NCBI GenBank assembly: GCA_009746045.1
Contig: RPFO01001019.1
Span: 1-33,173 of the forward strand
DNA: 33,173 bases
Direction of reading: 5' to 3'
Source: Mesostigma viride
Taxonomy: Eukaryota; Streptophyta; Mesostigmatophyceae; Mesostigmatales; Mesostigmataceae
The notes under the pieces were generated by a model. It did no database searches. It worked only from the letters and a program-made list of their open reading frames with translations, and was not told the origin of the DNA. Every line of letters starts with the position of its first letter. The first letter of the stretch is position 1. This document shows positions 27,333 to 33,173 of this stretch, one piece after another. The position numbers were made by a program, and so were the translations under genes.

Positions 27333-27481
27333 CAATGCATCATTAGATAGGAACCCGCGGCCCGCGAATAGGACTTGAACGGATATCCCATGATACTAGA
27401 GGTTCCCACGATACTGGCGCCTGTCACAGTACGGCCAGGTGGACGGCCGGGTGGACGGTGGGGTCGCCCTAGGGTTTAGTA

Positions 27482-27483
27482 GA
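27482..27483. other. Junction of viral palindrome arm with host hAT transposase
   Basis: Up to 27,482 (GGGTTTAGTAG) the sequence mirrors 13,023 onward. From 27,483 it no longer does, and the minus-strand frame becomes a clear hAT transposase. The breakpoint lies within one arm of the short inverted repeat seen intact at 12,948-13,046. Confidence 0.85.
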
Positions 27484-29400
27484 GTGTCTTTCTGAGCCCC
27501 AACAGTTAAGGCGAGGACCTTGCGCTGTGACAACAAATTCTGCAACTTTCTAACCAAAGCAGCGCCCATTGAAACCGTGACGTACTTGCTTCCTTCTACC
27601 TGGTTTAAAACAAATGACCCCAAGGCTAGCACGGCCTCGATGTCTCTGGCAACTATCCACTCGTCGTCGGTAAGGCCCATTGCAAGAGCGCGACCACGCT
27701 GGGAGCGAGGCACAGAGGACGAGGCAGCCAAGTGGAAATACTCAGTCAAGCACTCTTGCTTGATGATGATACGCTCCAGCATTTTCTGTGTGTAGGAAAA
27801 CCTTGTGGCAACGTCTTGGACCAGCTTGCGAGTCGTGTCAATTGCCTCCTCCCCATCTTTCATTAACTCTTTACGCCGCTTTTCGTCCACCGTTGCCTTG
27901 ATGGCATCGAGCCGCTCCTGTTGGAGGGTAGACGTGTTAAAATTCGCGACCAGACCCCGGAACTTCTTAATAAGGCTTGCCACATTCTGATTTACCCGCG
28001 TGCCCTCGATAACCTCCGCATCTGCTGGATTGCTGCCATCGTCATCACCAGGCTTCCTTTTCCTGGACTCCGTGCCTGCCAAACCGCATGCCCACTTAGC
28101 GCATGTGTTTAACCGGTGCGCCATGCAGACCATAAGCTCCACACCAGACTCAGCAACAGATTTGGTCGCATTTGCCGCTCCATCGACAGTTATGACCTTG
28201 ACCACCGTTTCCAAGTCCTGGTTGGGCGACATGTCTACAAAGGTTGCAACCACCGATCTCATCACAGCGGTAAGGTTCTCAGCGACATGACGACCCTTGA
28301 TGGGAATACATGCCAAATAGCACGTGACAAGCTTGAAGTTGTGCACAAAACTGGCGCATACTCCCATGTAACCGTCCTGGGCACGTGACGTCCAAGTATC
28401 GGCACTGATGCTCATGATCGGCCCAAACGAGCCAACAAACTTGCGAACGTCTCGAAGCTTGTTTTTGAGCAGGAGAACACCCTCGTTGTACAGCGTCTCA
28501 ATCGTGCTACGAATTGTTGACCGTGCCGGCAGCTGGAACGTGGATATGTTTGACAGGAAAAGACGAGCGGCACCGCTTTGCACAAATCGGAGCGGCAGCG
28601 CATCAGTACACAACATAAATGCAAGTGAGCGCATTGCCTTGTCTCTTGAAATTGGCCCGGATGTCGTAAAAGGGAGCTTCCGCTGGCCCGGCATGTTCCC
28701 CGTATGACTGGAAGGCGGGGACGGCGTGGCTTCTTTCTGAACGTGGTTAAAAGCGTCTGGATGAACTAGCCGAAGGTGATTGCGCAGGTTCGAGGTGGTT
28801 CCCTTCGCCTTCTCGTCCTGGACAAAAGTGAACATGCCCGAGCAACCCTCGACCATGCATTTAACATTCTTCCCTTTCACCACCTTCTCTGGCACCAGCA
28901 CGCGAAAAAAATCCCACACCCGGCTCCTGATCATCTTGGATACTGGTTGAAAAGTGTCAAGAGGGGCATCGACCACGACTTTGGTTTCCCCGATTGTCTT
29001 GGTGGCAGGGCCAGGCCGGCCAGCTTTACCAGGTGCCGGGGCCCGGTTCTGCAGGCAGAGAAATTGCGAGATTGCGGTTGACTCCGTCGGCAGATGCGGT
29101 CGAGCCGTTGCCATCGGCATCATCTCCCTCATCGCCATGGGCCGATGGCGGACGAGATAGACCATCACTGTCCACCTGCGATGATCCGGCTGCAATGACA
29201 TTAGCCCTAGCAGATGATGAGGATGTCCCGCCCTCCCCAGGTCCACCCATCATCATCATCATCATACACAACGGCAAAAGCATTGCCGCCATGAATGTTA
29301 TTGCGAACATGGCTGAGAGCGACCAGTGCTTCCTTTCTCGCATGCTGTGCGGCGATGGCTTCCGGGGCTGCCGGCGGCACAGTTGCCTTCCCTGCATAGT
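27483..29400 (-). pseudogene. hAT-family transposase with BED zinc finger, 3' end lost
   Basis: The open frame on the minus strand from 29,246 has a BED finger (28,760-28,930; SRVWDFFRVL, CMVEGC, LRNHLRLVH), then the hAT RNase-H-like core: SADTWTS (about 28,400), VDGAANAT (about 28,180) and CMAHRLNTCAKWA (about 28,120). The C-terminal dimerisation region expected of hAT proteins is missing because the viral arm begins at 27,482; the last residues of the open frame come from viral DNA. The N-terminus is unclear: the frame at 29,026-29,397 (acidic, Ser-rich) may hold the real start and connect by a frameshift or splice. This is a cut host transposon gene, not a viral gene. Confidence 0.85.
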
Positions 29401-29484
29401 GCATTCAGCTTTTGGGCGTTGGCCTAACTCTGAGTCGGCGGGGGCATGACCGCGCCAGCTGGTGAGTGGAGGCTGGAGGCTGCG

Positions 29485-29719
29485 CCGCCCGCTAGTAGGG
29501 GTACTACTATTCGGTATTCGGAACTACGAATATATTCGTCGAATAGTAGGGTGTCCCGATTTCGATACCGAACATATTCGAAAGTAGAGCTTGCCTCCCG
29601 ATACCGATACCGAATATGTTCAGACGGACAGACCGTTCGCCGTATACTGAACATATTCGGTATTCGGTTCGGTATTCGGGGGATATTCGGTATTCGGAGA
29701 ACTATTCGGTACAACCCTA
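29485..29719. repeat. hAT terminal and subterminal repeats
   Basis: On the minus strand the element seems to begin at 29,719 with AGGGTTGTACCGAATA, followed by many copies of CCGAATACCGAATA in both orientations up to about 29,485. Terminal sequences of this type with subterminal CCGAATA repeats are common in hAT elements. The other end is lost beyond the viral junction, so the 8-bp target duplication cannot be confirmed. Confidence 0.65.
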
Positions 29720-30108
29720 ACGCCCGTTACCCAAGGAACTTGCCACTTCACAGCGGCCGAAGGGATTCCGTGCCACTTGTTCGAATGGATGCCCCGACAT
29801 TTGGCCGGAATCTTTTTGTAAGGAGAGACGTCTTGGACTTACGAGTTTGGAGACGGTAAAATGCATGCGTCACCGCGCAGCCATATATCCAAACACGTGT
29901 GACCATGCAAACGTGGCGGCCTGAAGGCTGTGCCAGCGCATACATTTGAATACGTTGCTTTTGAATGTATTACTTTGTAACTGAAAACACGTGGCGGCCT
30001 GAATGCTATGCTAGCGCATGCTCTTGACTACGTTAGTCTTTGGAATTTCTCTTTTGTTATCACAGCTACGTGATCCATCCTGCTAACGCTTATTGTCTAA
30101 TCACCAAG

Positions 30109-30134
30109 AAAATGTCCTCAAATGAGGACATTTT
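30109..30134. repeat. GTCCTCAAATGAGGAC palindrome, copy 1
   Basis: AAAATGTCCTCA, two A and TGAGGACATTTT form a perfect 12-bp stem with a 2-base loop. Confidence 0.75.
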
Positions 30135-31792
30135 TAAGCATGGATACCATTTGTAATAACTAACACATGTCAACACATCCATGGGTACGGTATGGAACCA
30201 TGTTCATTTATGATATGTTCAAGAGTTGCGATGCTTAACATCCATGAAATATGCTCATTGTATAATTGTTTACGATTTATGAATGCAGGGGGGTCGCTAC
30301 GCGAGTGACCAAATAGCACTCAAGTCAACAATATGCCAAGAAAGAAGGCATGGCCAGGTCATGGCTGGCCCTGAAAATGCACCCAGGGTGCCCACAACAT
30401 GTCTATGTTACACCCTCGCAGTCCTAGACCCTGCAGCCTGCCAGGGGGGGGACCAAATGTAACTGGCAACCAGGGACCATGGTGCAGGCCAAACAGCAGG
30501 TGTAAAGCTAGCTCAGTCCAACGAGTGAAATATGAAGCAAATACTCGCCAAGGTTAGGTCCATGATCGTTAGTAGACTAGGCTCGGCTGCCACCACGGTG
30601 CTAAACCATGATGCTGAACCCTTACGTTATATATGAAACATATACTGCAAAGAGGCACAAGTTGTAACACAAGCACAATGTAAACATGACAAGCTCAAGT
30701 TTCCAAGCCAGTCTTGATCACTTGGACATGAGTTGAAGCATTAGAAACATATGGGCAACATACCAGCAAGCCTTGAAAAACTTCTCAGCAACAAGGCAGT
30801 ATATGTGTTGAATCAAACTACCACATCGCAATTAAGCACAGCGACTTCTAGTTGCTGCTGTTTTGATAACGCAAGGCCGTTTACCTTTTCAGTGACGCAG
30901 CGGGAAAAGAAAGTACTGCCCAGCAAACTTCCGTTATTCCCCGGACATAAACGTAATCAAAACCACGAAGTTGGGCATTGAAAGCAACCGGAATTATCAC
31001 GTCTGCGAGAGTTATAGGTTACAATCCGCTTAACACGCTTACTTAGAACGATGCGGTTGAGAATGACAGTCGGAACCTTGCTCTTGACGTGCGCCCAGGC
31101 CGCCAGCTGCGCGGGCCAGCTCAAGAAATATACGCGTGGGAAGCACCCAGCCTTGCGGCAAAAGAAAAATATGGCTCGCGCTCGCCCTGGTTTTCGCCAG
31201 GCGCGACTGCGACATCACGACGAAAAAATAGAGACTCTTTGACGCATGCAACTGCCCAGGTCCCTCTTCTCCCCATGTCGCCCATAAGCCCAGAAGCGTA
31301 CCATAACCCATACTCGCGATATCCGCAGCGCCTGGGCGGAAAAAGAAATTGTAAAACCGAACTGCGAACTGACCTATCATGCGATCTACGTAGCTCTCAG
31401 ATTTTCTTCAACAATGCCAAAATCCGTTCATGAACAAAATTTTCGACATATACAAAGCACCTGCACGTGAAGAATAGCATCTTCGAAATCACTAGATGAC
31501 GATCTAAAATGCTGTCTTCGTCCGGGGCAAAATAATGCCCTATAACATTCAGGCAAGCCTCGGAACTGGCACGACCCCATAGCCGCCACTCGACAAAACA
31601 CTCGATTGCATTGCGATGTTCTTGCTATTGTAGGTACTTTTCGTCGCCTCATATTTTCCAGGTACGGTCGACCCCTGTCGACCCCAGGGGCTTGGCGCGC
31701 TCAGTACCTATCCCAGTTTCGCGCCAAAACCCACCAAGTGACCCTAGGACCAAATTTGGCGCCAAAACCGCGCCCCTGACCCCCCCCGTCTC

Positions 31793-31823
31793 AAACGAGG
31801 ACTATGTCCTCAAATGAGGACAT
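31793..31823. repeat. GTCCTCAAATGAGGAC palindrome, copy 2
   Basis: The same ATGTCCTCAAATGAGGACAT dyad as at 30,109, here preceded by GAGGAC, so that GAGGAC-TAT-GTCCTC makes a second overlapping hairpin. It lies just before the TATA box of the next gene. Confidence 0.75.
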
Positions 31824-31835
31824 TTGGTTTTTGGA

Positions 31836-31844
31836 CATTATAAA
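31836..31844 (+). promoter_or_regulatory. TATA box of host secreted-protein gene
   Basis: ACATTATAAATTGC lies about 155 bases before ATG 31997, in a good place for a promoter with a short leader. Confidence 0.5.
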
Positions 31845-31996
31845 TTGCACAAAGCCATGGCAACCATCATCGATAACTCGAAGACATCAGCACAACACGA
31901 AAGCGAATTCCTCTTACTACCACCTCCACCTCATGCGAACCAACAACCTCGCCAAACCTTAGCGCTTCTGCTCGCTTACCCGTTTGATTGGCCTCC

Positions 31997-32503
31997 ATGG
32001 CACGCAGCACGATAATGCTCATCCTAGCCGCACTCATCTGCGGCGCATTTTTCCAGGCAGCAGCGGACACCTACACTTACATGTACACGGGCCCCGCGCT
32101 TTCTGGCGGCAGTGATCACATCGAGGTGACCTTCATCGCGTCCTCGCCACTCGCGCCGTCAACCAGTTACCTTGCGACAGCTGACGCTGGCATCCTCTCC
32201 GGGAGCGTCACCGTGGTTGGGCCGAACGGTGCGGTCGATGGTCTCACGCTCCCCATCTCCACCTTCCAGATTCATACCGGCAGCGACGCCAGCGCCAATG
32301 TGCACGGCATCGACTCGTGGAACATCGTGGGAGAGGTCAGCGCTCTCGCAGGGGCGGCACCCGCCCTGACCGGCATCCAGTACCAAGCGTCGTCGATCAA
32401 CACCGTGAGTTTCATCCCCGGTTCGGATGAGATGTCCCTGGCGCGCAACGGGGCTGTGCGTTACTGGGGCGCAGTCCAGCGACGACCCAGGTGCCACCAG
32501 TGA
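31997..32503 (+). CDS. Host secreted protein, probably incomplete frame
   Basis: ATG 31997 opens with a clear signal peptide (MARSTIMLILAALICGAFFQ then AAADTYTY). The mature part is Ser/Thr/Ala-rich with beta-strand character (HIEVTFIASSPL ... SGSVTVVGPNG), as in exported or wall proteins. The frame ends at 32,503 with an Arg-rich tail that looks like a shifted frame; a smoother continuation (SSDDPGATSDHLPAAAA) lies in another frame from about 32,465. Either an intron, a frameshift or an error interrupts the gene. The function is unknown. Confidence 0.55.
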   Translation: MARSTIMLILAALICGAFFQAAADTYTYMYTGPALSGGSDHIEVTFIASSPLAPSTSYLATADAGILSGSVTVVGPNGAVDGLTLPISTFQIHTGSDASANVHGIDSWNIVGEVSALAGAAPALTGIQYQASSINTVSFIPGSDEMSLARNGAVRYWGAVQRRPRCHQ

Positions 32504-33173
32504 CCATCTTCCTGCTGCTGCGGCGATCGTGCCGGGTGCAGCACCACGGCCAGGCGGCCAGCCATCCTCGCGCAACTACACCGGCATCATCAACCCCTCG
32601 GGCAGCGATGTCAGCATACACTGGCAAGGTTGGCGGATACGCCCGTGCGGCTTACCGCTGGGCTGGCCACCTGAAGAACTGCCACTTCGTGAAAATGCGA
32701 CTAACCGCTGCCCGACGACCTGCGGGCGGCGCATCCGGCGGATCTGTAGGCCCCCTTATGCCTGGGTACGCCCACCTGGGCTGCCGTCAGGGGCTACGCA
32801 TTGCATGCCTCTCACCCGGTGCTGGTGGTGTCCGGCTCGGCCCCGCCACTGCGCCGCCTCTACTACAGGCGCGTCACCGGTGACGGACGCGGCCAAGCCA
32901 GCCGCTCGGCATGTCGGTGGTGCTCCGTCGTTAAGTCGGCACTGCGCGTGGAGCGGCTCCCTCCGCAACGGCGCCGTTGGCGCGCCCCGCTACCCCCGCG
33001 TGAACGAGCTCAGGGCATCTCGGCGGGCATGGCCCCTGCAGCTGGTCCGCGACCGACCTGCCGCCTGGCCTGGCCATCAACGCGACCACCGGCGTGGTGT
33101 CCGCGGGCACCACCACGGAGCGCAGCGGCTCCTTTGCCACCAGTCGTCACGGTCGACGGAACGCGGCAGGTAA
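32465..33173 (+). pseudogene. Broken continuation of secreted protein with Ig-like remnant
   Basis: Coding-like segments appear in different plus-strand frames. One near 32,465-32,620 reads NYTGIINPSGSDVSIHWQGW. Another near 33,040-33,110 reads SWSATDLPPGLAINATTGVV, very close to the putative Ig (He_PIG) domain pattern 'LPxGLxIxxxTGVxSG' of repeat-bearing surface proteins. No single frame joins them. This suggests decay, introns or poor sequence quality. The domain type is common in bacterial and protist surface proteins. Confidence 0.45.

Larger units (their letters stand above)
13023..27482. repeat. Giant palindrome, two 7.23-kb arms without spacer
   Basis: Positions x and 40,505 minus x pair across the whole interval, with the centre between 20,252 and 20,253. 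The core is GGGTTAGAGGCGCCTCTAACCC. I checked pairing at both edges, at all gene starts and stops, in the fold-back elements and in the array beside the centre. The arms differ at scattered bases and by single-base indels whose net length difference is about zero. This geometry is expected of a head-to-head joined linear viral genome end, or of fold-back sequencing products. Confidence 0.95.
29720..31835. other. Host intergenic region, no gene recognised
   Basis: Lower in GC than the viral part. Short open frames here show no domain, start context or codon pattern that I can support. It contains the two GTCCTCAAATGAGGAC palindromes listed separately and nothing else I can name. Confidence 0.5.

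Noticed and set aside
27396-27480. C-terminal tail of the hAT open frame as true transposase sequence
   Set aside because: These bases are the mirror of viral sequence at 13,025-13,109, so the tail is a chance read-through across the junction.
30751-30981. 76-aa open frame in the host spacer
   Set aside because: No domain, weak composition and no promoter; not distinguishable from chance.
1-33173. tRNA or rRNA genes
   Set aside because: I saw no cloverleaf with a recognisable TTCGA-type arm and acceptor pairing, and no rRNA-like conserved stretch; a covariance search was not possible.

Overview
The window looks like a piece of a large, GC-rich, nuclear-type eukaryotic DNA virus genome (1-27,482) joined directly to DNA of a eukaryotic host (27,483-33,173). 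The viral side has closely packed intron-poor genes on both strands, TATA-like boxes close to starts, CCAAT/ATTGG boxes, AATAAA signals, one gene with two clear GT-AG introns, MYND/RING/F-box/OTU proteins and many fold-back repeats. GC-rich linear genomes, spliceosomal introns and F-box/MYND expansions are known from pandoravirus/mollivirus-like viruses of amoebae, so that is my best guess. No hallmark gene (capsid, polymerase, packaging ATPase) is present, so family assignment is inference. The host could be an amoeba or another protist; the sequence does not settle this.

Layout. 1-9,362 is unique viral sequence: a partial frameshifted gene, a small unknown protein, an OTU protease-like gene, an unknown basic protein, a small zinc-binding protein, a 1,398-aa protein with a degenerate OTU-like C-terminus, a MYND protein, and a zinc-finger/acidic protein behind a repeat-rich divergent promoter. 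9,499-10,383 is a large fold-back element. 10,408-11,440 holds tandem repeats, mainly about 22 copies of a 29-bp unit. 11,846-12,640 is a second MYND gene.

13,023-27,482 is one giant palindrome (two arms of about 7.23 kb, no spacer, centre at 20,252/20,253). Each arm carries, from outside to centre: a spliced RING/TRAF-type zinc-finger gene, an F-box-like gene, a multi-CxxC gene with a Pro-Val-Ala repeat, a second fold-back element, a paralogous F-box-like gene, and an array of eight TGCCACGTGGCA/ATTGG units next to the centre. The arms are nearly identical but differ by substitutions and single-base indels, so different genes are intact in different arms. The geometry fits a head-to-head dimer of a linear viral genome end (hairpin telomere read through during replication) or a fold-back assembly product.

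At 27,482/27,483 the second arm stops inside a short inverted repeat and continues into the coding sequence of a BED-finger hAT transposase, which is cut off there. The hAT 5' end with its subterminal repeats lies near 29,719. Beyond it come about 2.1 kb of non-coding host sequence and a TATA-driven gene for a secreted protein followed by broken Ig-like coding remnants. The most economical reading is an endogenised viral genome end, captured as an inverted dimer and broken into a host transposon; an assembly chimera is the main alternative.

Functionally, the accessory genes lean toward ubiquitin handling and host interaction: an OTU-like deubiquitinase candidate, a pseudo-OTU, a RING-TRAF E3 candidate, two F-box-like proteins and two MYND adaptors. 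Several share a promoter vocabulary (CACGTG palindrome, ATTGG, GAATATTC, TATA) and a 3' motif (AATAAGACTC ... TTGCATGCAA), suggesting co-regulated subtelomeric effector genes.
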